Numbered from the stretch's first letter, positions 17,430-27,135 are shown. The stretch: DNA of 64,000 bases from CAVQFB01 sp963711675 (GCA_963711675.1 CAVQFB010000001.1:124001-188000); one strand, 5' to 3'. Numbers and translations: made by a program. Notes: a model not told the origin generated them from the letters alone.

Positions 17430-18956
17430 ATGGCCGAACCGGGAGCCGAGACTAACAACAAGAGTGGAATCGCCCGCTGGCGCGAGCTGTTGCAGAATCG
17501 CACGTCCATTATTGGTTTAGCCGTAGCGCTGGTCGCTTTGGGCAACATTGTCTTCCTGTTCTTTATTGATCTGACATCGAAGCGTCCGAGCCCGTACGTA
17601 GGAATTCTGGCCTATATGGTCGCGCCGGGGTTCCTGATCCTGGGGCTAGTGCTCATCGGGCTCGGGATCTGGTACGACTACCGGCAGCGACGCGCCCCGG
17701 GACAGGCGCCGGCTTTGAGGCTGGACTTCAGCGATCCCAGCCAGAAAGGTGCAGCCGCATTCTTTCTGAGTTTCGTAGTGGTTTTCATCGGGCTAAGCGT
17801 GGTCGGTAGTTACCGCGCCTATGAGTTCACCGACTCGGTGCAATTCTGCGGGCAGCTGTGCCATTCGGTGATGAATCCGGAGCTTACGGCTTACCAGTTG
17901 TCACCGCACGCCCGCGTCGCTTGTGTGGAGTGCCATGTGGGATCGGGCGCAACCTGGTATGTGAAGTCGAAGTTGTCGGGCGCGCGGCAGGTGTTCGCGA
18001 CGGCATTCAACACCTACCCGCGGCCCATCCCGACACCGGTTCACAACCTGCGCCCGGCGCAGGAGACCTGCGAACAGTGCCACTGGCCCAAGAAGTTTTA
18101 CGGCGCGCAGCTCAAAGTGTTCACTCATTACTCCAGCGACGAAAAAAATACCCCGCGGCAAATCCGCCTACTGATCAAGACGGGCGGCGGAGATCCCGCG
18201 ACGGGCGCACCGGAGGGAATTCACTGGCACATGAATATCTCCAACGAGATTACCTACGTCGCGGCCGACGAGCAGCACCAGGTGATCCCGTATGTTCGAG
18301 TGAAAGACCCGCAAGGCCGGATTACGGAGTATTTCGCGAAGGATTCTTCGCTCACGAAAGATCAAATCGCGAAGGCAACCAAGCGGCGAATGGATTGCGT
18401 GGATTGCCACAATCGTCCGACGCACATCTATATTCCTCCTGACGTGGCGGTCGACCAGTCGTTGCTGGCACGACGCCTTGATCCCTCTCTGCCTTTTGTG
18501 AAGCAGCAGTCGGTCGAAGCATTGACCGCAAAGTACGCAACCACCGACGCGGCCATGGAAGGCATCGCGAAGGCGATCCCGCAGTTCTACGAAACGAAGT
18601 ACCCGGACCTGAGCAAGAGCAAGCAACTCGAGATTCGCGCGGCCGTGGATGAGTTGCAGCGCATCTATCGCAGCACGACCTTTCCGGAAATGAAGCTGGA
18701 CTGGAGGACTCACCCGAACAATATTGGCCACTTCTACTTCGCCGGATGCTTCCGATGCCACGACGGGCAGCACGTGAGCCCGGAAGGCAAAGTGGTGCGC
18801 AAGGACTGCGATATCTGCCACGCGGTGCTCGAACAACAGGAGGGTGCGGTTCGTTTGACCGCGGTGGAGGGAGTTTCCTTCCAGCATCCCGTGGATCTTG
18901 GAGACATCACCCAGGTGACCTGCAGCGACTGCCACACCGGCGGAGTGGGTCCGTAG
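17430..18956 (+). CDS. NapC/NirT-like membrane-anchored multihaem cytochrome c
   Basis: The 508-residue protein starts with three hydrophobic helices (about 29-50, 62-88 and 112-130). The NapC-type first haem site FCGQLCHSVMNPE follows, which is CxxxCH rather than CxxCH. Six canonical motifs come next (CVECH, CEQCH, CVDCH, CFRCH, CDICH, CSDCH), giving up to seven haems. NapC/NirT proteins oxidise membrane quinols and pass electrons to periplasmic reductases. It is longer than classical four-haem NapC (about 200 residues) because of an insert with few haems between the third and fourth canonical motifs. ATG 17430 is preferred over GTG 17400. It lies 113 bases after the 11-haem gene with no operator of its own, so it is probably in the same operon. 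Confidence 0.87.
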   Translation: MAEPGAETNNKSGIARWRELLQNRTSIIGLAVALVALGNIVFLFFIDLTSKRPSPYVGILAYMVAPGFLILGLVLIGLGIWYDYRQRRAPGQAPALRLDFSDPSQKGAAAFFLSFVVVFIGLSVVGSYRAYEFTDSVQFCGQLCHSVMNPELTAYQLSPHARVACVECHVGSGATWYVKSKLSGARQVFATAFNTYPRPIPTPVHNLRPAQETCEQCHWPKKFYGAQLKVFTHYSSDEKNTPRQIRLLIKTGGGDPATGAPEGIHWHMNISNEITYVAADEQHQVIPYVRVKDPQGRITEYFAKDSSLTKDQIAKATKRRMDCVDCHNRPTHIYIPPDVAVDQSLLARRLDPSLPFVKQQSVEALTAKYATTDAAMEGIAKAIPQFYETKYPDLSKSKQLEIRAAVDELQRIYRSTTFPEMKLDWRTHPNNIGHFYFAGCFRCHDGQHVSPEGKVVRKDCDICHAVLEQQEGAVRLTAVEGVSFQHPVDLGDITQVTCSDCHTGGVGP

Positions 18957-18984
18957 ATCAAGACAGATCAATAACTTAGCAGAG

Positions 18985-19047
18985 TGATTGCCATCACAAT
19001 CGCTCGTGACACCAGTCACGGATGCGATGTTCATGGTTCTCTATCGT
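18985..19047 (+). promoter_or_regulatory. Tandem Crp/Fnr operator and promoter of the radical SAM gene
   Basis: Two perfect palindromes, GTGATTGCCATCAC (18985-18998) and GTGACACCAGTCAC (19007-19020), are exactly 22 bp apart. The first is identical to the hox operator. TATCGT (19042-19047) starts 28.5 bp after the second centre and is the candidate -10. Confidence 0.62.
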
Positions 19048-19096
19048 TGAGACCGAGGGTGGGAGTAGTCCAAGGACAGGTAGGGAGGAGACCAGC

Positions 19097-20401
19097 ATGG
19101 CTCCAACGAACGGCAACGGACAGCATCCGGCGCATGGCACCGAAAGCAAGCCCAGGCTTATCTTCTGGGAAGTCACCAAAGGTTGTAACCTGCGCTGCAT
19201 CCACTGCCGGGCGACGGCCACGGAACTGAGCTCTCCCACGGACCTCTCCACTCACAACGCGCTCGGCATCATCGACCAGATCGCCGCGGTTGGGAATCCC
19301 ATCCTGGTCCTGAGCGGCGGGGAACCGCTCTATCGTTCCGACATTTTCCAATTGGCGAAGTACGGAACGGACAAGGGATTGCGTGTGGCCCTGGCGACGA
19401 ACGGAACCCTGGTGACCAAGGAAGTGGCGCGGATGATCGTCGATTCTGGCGTGAAGCGAGTCTCGATCAGCCTGGATGGCGCGGATTCGCTTACGCACGA
19501 TACATTTCGCGGAATTCCGGGTGCATTCGACGCTGCGGTGGCAGGCCTGCGAAACCTGAAAGCGCTAGGCATGTCGGTTCAGATCAACATGACGATCGCT
19601 CGCCACAATGCGAAGCAACTGCCGCAGGTGCTTGAGTTGGCGAAGTCCCTGGGTGCGGACGCGCTGCATACGTTCCTGCTGGTCCCGGTGGGCTGCGGTG
19701 TGGACATTGCTGCCGAGCAGATGGTGCCTCCGGAAGAATACGAAGCGATGCTGAACTGGTTTTACGATCGCTCTCTCGAAGGCGGGATCGAACTGAAAGC
19801 TACCTGTGCTCCACACTACTTCCGTGTGGTGCGGCAGCGACGGGTTGCCGAGCGCCATTCTGCAGAGGCGGCCAAAGCGGCGGCTACCGCTGTCACACCC
19901 GCCTCTCCTGCCATTGGGCCGACCGAGATGATGATGCCGGGTTCGACGGGAATTGAATTCAAGCTGAGCGGAGTGGAGCCGAGCCACGCTGGCCATCCAG
20001 GTCAGATGGCGCGCATGGTGCATCCTGGCGGACATCCGTCCGATATGAATGCGATGACCAAGGGCTGCCTGGCAGGAACGGGCGTGTGCTTCCTCTCGCA
20101 TGAGGGCGAAGTTTATCCCTGCGGATACCTGCCGGCGCTGGCGGGCGATTTGAGGAAGCAGCCGTTTGCGGACATCTGGGCAAATTCGGTGGTATTCAAT
20201 CAGCTGCGCGATACCGGCAACCTGAAAGGAAAATGCGGCTGCTGCGAATTCCGAAACGTCTGCATGGGCTGCCGCGCAAGAGCGTTTGCCGCTACGGGAG
20301 ACTTCCTGGACGAAGAGCCGTTCTGTGTCTACCAGCCAAAGATGGCGAAGCTGAAAGACGGCAAAGAAGAGCACGAACCGGTGCTTACGGTAATTCGCTA
20401 A
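19097..20401 (+). CDS. Radical SAM/SPASM protein, NirJ/AhbD-like haem-modification type
   Basis: The 434-residue enzyme has the radical SAM site CNLRCIHC (about residues 31-38), SGGEPLYR and SISLDGAD. A SPASM-type C-terminus follows (CLAGTGVCFLSHEGEVYPCGYLP, then CGCCEFRNVCMGCRARAFAATGD), the pattern of NirJ (haem d1) and AhbD (haem b by the sirohaem route) enzymes. The start ATG 19097 follows AGGGAGGAG at 19082-19090. An unusual insert at about residues 245-318 is rich in Ala, His, Met and Gly (for example HPGQMARMVHPGGHP) and is not part of the fold as I know it. Placement next to multihaem cytochromes and the shared operator suggest a role in tetrapyrrole supply or modification for anaerobic respiration; the exact substrate is not determinable. 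Confidence 0.85.
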   Translation: MAPTNGNGQHPAHGTESKPRLIFWEVTKGCNLRCIHCRATATELSSPTDLSTHNALGIIDQIAAVGNPILVLSGGEPLYRSDIFQLAKYGTDKGLRVALATNGTLVTKEVARMIVDSGVKRVSISLDGADSLTHDTFRGIPGAFDAAVAGLRNLKALGMSVQINMTIARHNAKQLPQVLELAKSLGADALHTFLLVPVGCGVDIAAEQMVPPEEYEAMLNWFYDRSLEGGIELKATCAPHYFRVVRQRRVAERHSAEAAKAAATAVTPASPAIGPTEMMMPGSTGIEFKLSGVEPSHAGHPGQMARMVHPGGHPSDMNAMTKGCLAGTGVCFLSHEGEVYPCGYLPALAGDLRKQPFADIWANSVVFNQLRDTGNLKGKCGCCEFRNVCMGCRARAFAATGDFLDEEPFCVYQPKMAKLKDGKEEHEPVLTVIR

Positions 20402-20410
20402 GAGGGAAAT

Positions 20411-21688
20411 TCAGCAGGCCAGCTGATCGCGCGAAATCTTCAGTCCGTTCAGATTGCCGAGCACAGTCACGGCGATCGACTCGGGGCGGAAGAAGTCATT
20501 CGACATTTCCTGCAAGTCTTCCGTTGTGACGCCCTCAATCTTCTCAATCAGCTCGTCTAGGCCGTAGAATCGGTCGAAATACATTTCCTGACGCGCCAGA
20601 TTCGACATGCGCGCCGTCGAAGACTCAAGCGATAGCATGAGACTGCCTTTGAGCTGGTCCTTGGAGCGGCGCAGCTCTTCCTCGGGGACCAGTTCGTTCT
20701 TCAGCTTGCGGAATTCCGACACCACGGATTGAACCACTTTCCCAGCTGACTCGCGCGAGGTTCCGGCGTAAACGCACAGGCATCCCGTGTCGCGGTAGGG
20801 ATTCAGGTCACTGTAAATCGCGTAGGCGAGTCCTTGCCGCTCGCGAATATTCTGGAAAAGCCGGGAGCTCATGCCTCCGCCCAGCAGAGTATTCAAAATG
20901 TAGGAAGCGTAACGCTTCTCGTGCGCGATGGGATGCGAGGGTACTCCGATGCAGATCTGGACCTGCTCCAGGGATTTCTTGTTGCGCAAGATGATGCGCG
21001 AAACCACCTTCGGCGGTAGCGAGTGGAAGCCGTTCTTGAGAGGCTTCATGTGGCTGAAATGCTTCGAGACCAATTCCACGAACCGGGCATGGTTGAGATG
21101 GCCGGCAGCGGAAATAATGAGGTTGCCTGGGGAGAACCGCTGCCCGTAGAAATCGAGGACGACAGGCTGTTCGAACTTCTTCACCGTCTCGCGCGTACCG
21201 AGGATCGGCTTGCCTAACGGGTGATCCTTCCAGAAGCTCTGGGTGAAGATTTCGTGAACCAGGTAGTCGGGATTGTCCTCGTCCATCTTGATTTCTTCGA
21301 GGATGACGCCGCGTTCGCGAGTGATGTCGTCGACCGCGAAGACCGGATTCAGAACCAAGTCGCTGAGCACGTCGAGAGCGATGGGAAGGTGCTCGTCGAG
21401 GACTTTCACGTTGAAGCAGATGCACTCTTTGGCGGTGAACGCGTCCATGTTCCCGCCGATGGAGTCGACCTGGCGAGCAATAGCCTCTGCTGTGCGATTT
21501 CGCGTTCCCTTGAAGACCATGTGCTCGATGAAATGGGAGATGCCATTCCACTGGGGGTCTTCATCCCGGGAACCGGTTTTGATCCAAATGCCGATCGAAA
21601 TCGAGCGGATGTGTTCCATCTGCTCGGTGATGACCGTCAGGCCGTTGGGCAAGACTTCACGACGAATATTGCGTACTTCTTCAACCAT
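20411..21688 (-). CDS. M16 family zinc metallopeptidase
   Basis: The 425-residue protein shows the inverted zinc motif HFIEH (residues 52-56), N-terminal VRREVLPNGLTVITEQM-type sequence, EHMVFKGT and the downstream GMSSRLFQNIRERQGLAYAIYS segment typical of processing-peptidase-like M16B proteins (PqqL/YmxG group). These cleave short peptides or leader sequences. It starts at ATG 21688 and runs convergently toward the radical SAM gene, 9 bases away. It seems to be a stand-alone gene. Confidence 0.93.
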   Translation of the reverse strand: MVEEVRNIRREVLPNGLTVITEQMEHIRSISIGIWIKTGSRDEDPQWNGISHFIEHMVFKGTRNRTAEAIARQVDSIGGNMDAFTAKECICFNVKVLDEHLPIALDVLSDLVLNPVFAVDDITRERGVILEEIKMDEDNPDYLVHEIFTQSFWKDHPLGKPILGTRETVKKFEQPVVLDFYGQRFSPGNLIISAAGHLNHARFVELVSKHFSHMKPLKNGFHSLPPKVVSRIILRNKKSLEQVQICIGVPSHPIAHEKRYASYILNTLLGGGMSSRLFQNIRERQGLAYAIYSDLNPYRDTGCLCVYAGTSRESAGKVVQSVVSEFRKLKNELVPEEELRRSKDQLKGSLMLSLESSTARMSNLARQEMYFDRFYGLDELIEKIEGVTTEDLQEMSNDFFRPESIAVTVLGNLNGLKISRDQLAC

Positions 21689-21872
21689 AACTTTCTTGCC
21701 CCACTTGGGGCGAAACGATGGACGCGGTGGCTGCTTCTATTCTCACACACCGTCGCCAACAGTGGGAACAATGTTAACCACTTATTATCAATGACATAGC
21801 AGAATTTCTGAGATCAGAGCCGAAATTGAGCCAAGACCGCCCAAACCGCCGACAATAAGTACTAGAATCGCA

Positions 21873-23027
21873 ATGAAAACTTCTGGCCCCAATACCTGTA
21901 TGCCCGACTCGAAACCGGAAACTCTCTTAGGCCTTGATCTTCAAGAGCTTACAGCTCTGGTGGAGCGAGCCGAGGAGCCAGCCTACCGGGCTCGTCAACT
22001 GTTTGATGCTATTTACCGGCAACGGGTTCAGTCGACAGCGGAGATCTCAACCATACCAAGAGATTTCCGGCGGAACCTGGAAGATCAGGGGCTATCCCTT
22101 GGGGGGCCAGCCATCGAGAAGAAATTCTTGTCTCAGGATGGGACGGTCCGCTACCTGGTTCAGTTTGCAGACGGGCAGAGCGTAGAGACTGTCTGGATGC
22201 CCGAAGGTGACGACGGCGAGGCTGGGGATGGCAGTGAAGCGGGCGATGATGCAGAGCAATCCGCCGGCTTCAGACGAAGCCGGGCGACTATTTGTGTTTC
22301 CAGCCAGGTCGGATGCGCGGTCGATTGCCAGTTCTGCATGACCGCGTTGCTCGGGATTAAGCGAAATCTGAGCGCGGGTGAGATTGTGGGCCAAGTCTGT
22401 GCGGTCCTGAACGACCAGCAGGTGTCGCCGCCGCAGGAGAGGGTCAACCTGGTTTTCATGGGGATGGGCGAACCGTTTCTTAACTATGAAAACTTCGTGA
22501 AGGCGGTCGGGCTTCTGGTGGAAGGGGTCGGGATTCCCGAGCCAAGAATGACGGTGTCGACGGCTGGCATCGTGCCTCGTATTTACGATTTTGGACAGGA
22601 AGCGGTGAGGCCGAAGCTCGCGATTTCTTTAAACGCTTCGAACGATGAGTTGCGAACACGGCTCATGCCGATCAACCGCAAGTGGAATCTGGAAAAGCTC
22701 CTGGCCGCGGCACGTGATTTTCCCCTGCGCAGGCGTGAGCGATTGACGTTCGAATATGTGCTGCTGAACGAAGTCAACGATGGCCGGCAGAATGCGCGCG
22801 AGGTCGTGGAATTAGTTAGGGGTTTGCGAGCCAAGGTCAATTTGATCGCGCTCAATCCCGGGCCGGAGATCGGTTTTACGATCCCCTCTGAACAGCGGGT
22901 TTTGGAGTTCCAGAAGGAACTTCTGAGCGCGAACATTCCGACATTCATTCGGAAGCCGCGCGGCCGCGACATCTTTGCGGCGTGTGGTCAGCTGAAGCGG
23001 ACGGCAGAGTTGGTCACGCTTTCCTGA
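21873..23027 (+). CDS. rlmN: 23S rRNA/tRNA (adenine C2) methyltransferase RlmN
   Basis: RlmN is a radical SAM enzyme that methylates A2503 of 23S rRNA and A37 of some tRNAs. The 384-residue protein has the CxxxCxxC site in GCAVDCQFCMT (about residues 147-157), MGMGEPFLNYENF, SLNASND, MPINRKWNLEKL and a C-terminal FIRKPRGRDIFAACGQL segment holding the methyl-carrying cysteine. The acidic insert near residue 115 (EGDDGEAGDGSEAGDDAEQ) is a low-complexity extension. ATG 21873 and ATG 21900 are both possible starts. Confidence 0.95.
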   Translation: MKTSGPNTCMPDSKPETLLGLDLQELTALVERAEEPAYRARQLFDAIYRQRVQSTAEISTIPRDFRRNLEDQGLSLGGPAIEKKFLSQDGTVRYLVQFADGQSVETVWMPEGDDGEAGDGSEAGDDAEQSAGFRRSRATICVSSQVGCAVDCQFCMTALLGIKRNLSAGEIVGQVCAVLNDQQVSPPQERVNLVFMGMGEPFLNYENFVKAVGLLVEGVGIPEPRMTVSTAGIVPRIYDFGQEAVRPKLAISLNASNDELRTRLMPINRKWNLEKLLAAARDFPLRRRERLTFEYVLLNEVNDGRQNAREVVELVRGLRAKVNLIALNPGPEIGFTIPSEQRVLEFQKELLSANIPTFIRKPRGRDIFAACGQLKRTAELVTLS

Positions 23028-23149
23028 GAACTTTCTCCCGATGACTCACGACGGTTTATCTCGGTAACTTACGATCCGGAGAATGTGTCTTGACACGACA
23101 TTCCTGGCAGTTGGCAAATTTGAAAAGGTTGGAGTAGGCTTTGGCTCCT

Positions 23150-25315
23150 ATGAACGATTGGATATTGTGGCCGCAGAGGCCGCGGCTTCGGCGAGATCAC
23201 ATGTGGCGAGACGGAATTCTCTTGCTGGTCGCGTTGGTTATTTTTGTGGTCACCGCAGCCGCTGCGAACTTTACCCTGGAACAGGTGCTGAGTTCACCGT
23301 TCCCGTCAGGCTTGATCGCAGCCACTAAGGCCAGCCGAGTCGCCTGGGTGTTCGACGCGAAGGGCAGCAAAAATGTGTGGGTAGCCGATGGTCCAAGTTT
23401 CGCCGCGCGTGCCGTTACACACTACGAGGGTGATGAGGGCGAACCGATTGCCAGCCTGCGCATTACTCCTGATGGGCGCACCCTCTTGTTCGCACGGGGT
23501 AGTGAAACCAATGAAATGGGACGTGTGGCGGACCCGACGAGTGCCGTGTTGGCCCGCAAGCAAGAGGTGTGGGCGGTAGATGTGGAAAGCGGTAGATACC
23601 GCCTCTTGGGCGAGATGGGGTGTGGTGACGAGGGCTGCGAGGATATCCAGCTTTCGCCCGACGGACAGTTCGCAGTATGGGCGGCAAAGAAGCAACTCTG
23701 GATTGCTCCAGTGTCAGGAGCGACTCCAGCGCACCAGCTTACTGACATTCGGGGAGAGAACCTAAACCCCAAATGGTCACCCGACGGAAGGCGGATCGCG
23801 TTTGTCAGCCACCGCGGCGATCACAGCTTCGTTGCTATCTTCGACTTCGGGAACGAGGTGGTTTCCTACTTGTCGCCCAGCGTCGATCGCGACATTTTGC
23901 CCCGATGGTCTGACGACGGGAAGCAGCTGGCGTTCGTGCGCCTTCCCGGCATCCAGCAGAAACTCGCTCTAATTCCGCAGAGAGCCACACCCTGGAGCAT
24001 CTGGATTGCCGATGTGGGAACAGGTCACGCAAAAGAGGTGTGGCACAGCGGAACGGACATGAGCGATTCGTTCCCTGAGATGGCGGCTGACGCGTCATTC
24101 CATTTTGCAGCCAATGACAGGCTGGCCTTTGCCTCGGAGCAGGATGGCCGTAACCATTTGTACTCAATCCCGGTAGCGGGGGGAGCGCCGCTGCTGCTCA
24201 CTCCGGGAAATTTTGACGTCGAAGAGGTTGTCCTCAGCAGGGACCGCCGCTCGTTGCTTTACACGTCCAATCAGGACGATGTGGATCGTCGCCACATCTG
24301 GCGGGTGATGACAGAGGGAGGGCCGCCGCGAGCCATCACGAAAGGCGAAACGATGGAATGGAGTCCGGTGGAAACCGGCCAGGGTGATGATTTGCTCAGC
24401 CTCGGCTCCACTGCGACCACTCCCGCCATGCCGTATCGCATCACGCCTCAAGGCCGAACGGTCCTGCCTGGCACGGCGTTGCCGGCGGATTTTCCTTCCA
24501 ATCAACTAGTCGTGCCGCGGCAGGTGATCTTCAAGAGCGAGGACGGACTCGAGATCCACGGCCAACTATTCGAGCCCAGGGAGAAGCGCGGCAGCGGGCC
24601 GGCACTGATCTTTATGCACGGCGGTCCGGTGCGGCAGATGATGCTCGGATTTCACTACATGTACTACTACCACAACGCTTACGCCATGAATCAGTACCTG
24701 GCAAGCCTGGGGTACGTAGTGCTTTCCGTGAATTATCGCCTCGGCATCATGTACGGCAGGGCTTTTCGCGAGCCGGCGGACGGCAGTTGGCGCGGAGCAT
24801 CTGAGTATAAGGACATTCTGGCGGCCAGAAGATTCCTGCAGACACTGCCGAACGTCGATGCAGGCAAGATTGGTTTATGGGGCGGTTCGTACGGTGGCTA
24901 TATGACGGCCCTGGGGCTGGCACGCAATTCGGATCTGTTTGCCGCAGGCGTTGATATGCACGGCGTGCACGACTGGTCACAGTTTCTCTCGCGTTGGGAA
25001 AACCGGCCCGGCGCTCCGGACTGGGAGGAAGCCAGAAAACTGGCTTTTGAGTCATCGCCGGACGCGTCGGTGGCACACTGGAAATCGCCGGTGCTGCTGA
25101 TCCACGGCGATGATGATCGCAACGTGCCGTTCAGCCAGACGGTAGACCTGGCGCAACGACTTCGGGAAAGACATGTTCAGTTCGAAGAGCTGATCTTCCC
25201 GGATGAGGTTCACGACTTCCTTCGGTGGAAGGATTGGGTCAGGGCATATTCGGCGGAGGCGGATTTTTTTGATCGTGAGCTCAGGAGTTCGAAGCCGCCT
25301 GCCAAAGAGAAATGA
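23150..25315 (+). CDS. S9 family (prolyl oligopeptidase-type) serine peptidase
   Basis: The protein of about 721 residues has an N-terminal membrane anchor or signal (ILLLVALVIFVVTAAAA), a beta-propeller region with TolB/WD40-like repeats (SPDGQFAVWA, SPDGRRIAFVSHRG, SDDGKQLAFV) and a C-terminal alpha/beta hydrolase domain. The nucleophile lies in GGSYGGYM (Ser about 580). The Asp is in IHGDDDRNVP and the His in DEVHDF, completing the triad. Members cleave oligopeptides in the periplasm. ATG 23150 is preferred over TTG 23141. A TTGACA at 23090-23095 inside a GTGTC-TT-GACAC palindrome may be its -35. Confidence 0.92.
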   Translation: MNDWILWPQRPRLRRDHMWRDGILLLVALVIFVVTAAAANFTLEQVLSSPFPSGLIAATKASRVAWVFDAKGSKNVWVADGPSFAARAVTHYEGDEGEPIASLRITPDGRTLLFARGSETNEMGRVADPTSAVLARKQEVWAVDVESGRYRLLGEMGCGDEGCEDIQLSPDGQFAVWAAKKQLWIAPVSGATPAHQLTDIRGENLNPKWSPDGRRIAFVSHRGDHSFVAIFDFGNEVVSYLSPSVDRDILPRWSDDGKQLAFVRLPGIQQKLALIPQRATPWSIWIADVGTGHAKEVWHSGTDMSDSFPEMAADASFHFAANDRLAFASEQDGRNHLYSIPVAGGAPLLLTPGNFDVEEVVLSRDRRSLLYTSNQDDVDRRHIWRVMTEGGPPRAITKGETMEWSPVETGQGDDLLSLGSTATTPAMPYRITPQGRTVLPGTALPADFPSNQLVVPRQVIFKSEDGLEIHGQLFEPREKRGSGPALIFMHGGPVRQMMLGFHYMYYYHNAYAMNQYLASLGYVVLSVNYRLGIMYGRAFREPADGSWRGASEYKDILAARRFLQTLPNVDAGKIGLWGGSYGGYMTALGLARNSDLFAAGVDMHGVHDWSQFLSRWENRPGAPDWEEARKLAFESSPDASVAHWKSPVLLIHGDDDRNVPFSQTVDLAQRLRERHVQFEELIFPDEVHDFLRWKDWVRAYSAEADFFDRELRSSKPPAKEK

Positions 25316-25323
25316 AGCAGTGG

Positions 25324-27135
25324 TTACGGCGTGGGCCGGAGGGGAAGGGTGAGGCCCGCCCTATCGTTCGCATCAGCACTTTTCCATGATGCCAGGTACT
25401 GGCGGCGTTCCTTGGCCGTCAGATCGGAAGTATTGGTTGCGGGTAATTCGATTCGAAAGAGCGCGCCGTTAGGATGGCTCTGGCAGAGGATTCGGCCATT
25501 ATGTTCGTTCACAATCCCGTAGCATGCGCGCAGGCCCGTTCCGCTGTCCTGACCTCCCTGCTGAGCCGCAGGAAGGGCACTCGCTGCCGACGTGTTGGGT
25601 GTACGCCTCTCCATTCGGTGGCTGTTGAATTCGAGGCACACGAAGTCGTCGAGCTTGCATGTGGTGACTGTCAGTGTGCCGCCTGATTCCTCAATCGCGT
25701 GATTCGCATTGGCAATGAGGTGGAGGCAAACCTGGAGCAGTTGGTTCGAGTCTCCAAGAATCTGAGGTAGTTGAAGCTCGGGATCGAACCTTGATTCTAT
25801 CTTCAGAGCCTGCAGTTCAGGCTCTGCGAGCTTTAGAGCGGTTTGAGCCAAAGTGTTGGCGTCAATAACCGTCTTTTCCGTGGGACCCTGTCGGGCGAAG
25901 CTAAGGAGGCTCGACACAAGTGCCTTGGTACGGCGGACGTGCTGGCCAATTCGTTCGGCCACGGCTCGTTGTTCGGGCTCCATAGGGGTTCCGATCAAGA
26001 GCTCGGAATACCCCAGCATGGCGGTGAGCGGATTGTTCAACTCGTGCGCTGCCCCCGCGACCAGTTGGCCGAGGGAAGCAAGCTTTTCGGACTTTACCAG
26101 TTGTCCTTGGAGGCGCTGCAGATTGTCGAAGGATTCCCGGGAGGTGCGGATGAGGCGCAGGAGTTCACGGTCGAGCAGATGCTGACGCAGAAAGACCATG
26201 GCGCCGAGCACGATCATCGCTCCAAGAGTTAGAACGATCCGGAATGTGCGCACTCGAGGAGGCGCCGCGATGTTGGCAATCGACCAGGCAGCGAATAAAG
26301 GAAGGGAGAAGACGGCGATCATTCCGAACCGTGCCACCCAGACGCCATGGGCACGGGGCTTCGTGCCTTCCTCTGGTTTCGGGGCAGAGTCATACGCGAG
26401 TACTCCGATCAAGGTGACCCACGCCATCGACACCGCTAGCGGCACGTCGTACAAACTCCCGGTATAGTAGAACTGCTTTTGGATAGCCCAATTCGCGATG
26501 TAGGAGCTTGCAGCATACATCAAGCTCGCGCCGAACCAGTGGGCGTAGATTTTGCTCCAGCTGCCTCTGGTTCGAGACCAGAGTAAGGCCAGGCCAGCCA
26601 GCAGCACCAGTTTTTCGGTCAGATAAAGCGCATTGAGGTTGCGGTAATAGGCGAGTTCGTCGTAATGGGCGTATTGCCAGGGGATGACGGTGAACAGGTA
26701 CAGGTAGATCCACCATACCAGCAGGAGAATGAAGTCGAGAGTGCCGAGCCGGGAGGTCGGGTCATCATGTTTGCTGTGCGGCTGCAAAACGAGGGCAGCC
26801 ATCATGGGAACGATGTGGATAAAAATTACAATGTCACCGACAAATGCGTTGGGCACATCCGTGCGCAGCAGAACCTCGAAATAGACCCAGAGCAGTTGGT
26901 AGGAGAGCCAGAACGTCATGCCCAGGGTCATCAGCAACCAGAACAGTCGGGTGCGACCGCGCTCGTTCAGTGCATTCCTGAGCACGGCCGCGGTGCCGGA
27001 GAGCAACAGGACGCACTGTGTGATGTCGCTAAGAACCGTAAGCTGAAAATTCTGGGAAAATAGCAGGGAAGCGATGGCTTGAGCAAAGACGAGACCCGCG
27101 ACGGCCAAAACCCAGAGTTTTGAATTTTCAGACAC
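25324..27135 (-). CDS. Membrane sensor histidine kinase with degenerate ATP-binding box
   Basis: The product of about 603 residues has around nine or ten hydrophobic helices, a short coiled coil, then a HisKA domain with the H-box AAHELNNPLTAMLGYSELL and an HATPase domain with an N-box CLHLIANANHAIEES. The G1 box (normally DxGxG) is not recognisable: LEFNSHRMERRTP is followed by a Ser/Ala/Gln-rich stretch, then GTGLRACYGIVNEHNGRI. Activity may therefore be altered. The start GTG 27135 (VSENSKLWVLAV) is preferred because the longer frame, open to 27303, reads through non-protein-like sequence and would leave no promoter between the two divergent kinases. No partner regulator is adjacent on this strand. 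Confidence 0.82.
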   Translation of the reverse strand: MSENSKLWVLAVAGLVFAQAIASLLFSQNFQLTVLSDITQCVLLLSGTAAVLRNALNERGRTRLFWLLMTLGMTFWLSYQLLWVYFEVLLRTDVPNAFVGDIVIFIHIVPMMAALVLQPHSKHDDPTSRLGTLDFILLLVWWIYLYLFTVIPWQYAHYDELAYYRNLNALYLTEKLVLLAGLALLWSRTRGSWSKIYAHWFGASLMYAASSYIANWAIQKQFYYTGSLYDVPLAVSMAWVTLIGVLAYDSAPKPEEGTKPRAHGVWVARFGMIAVFSLPLFAAWSIANIAAPPRVRTFRIVLTLGAMIVLGAMVFLRQHLLDRELLRLIRTSRESFDNLQRLQGQLVKSEKLASLGQLVAGAAHELNNPLTAMLGYSELLIGTPMEPEQRAVAERIGQHVRRTKALVSSLLSFARQGPTEKTVIDANTLAQTALKLAEPELQALKIESRFDPELQLPQILGDSNQLLQVCLHLIANANHAIEESGGTLTVTTCKLDDFVCLEFNSHRMERRTPNTSAASALPAAQQGGQDSGTGLRACYGIVNEHNGRILCQSHPNGALFRIELPATNTSDLTAKERRQYLASWKSADANDRAGLTLPLRPTP

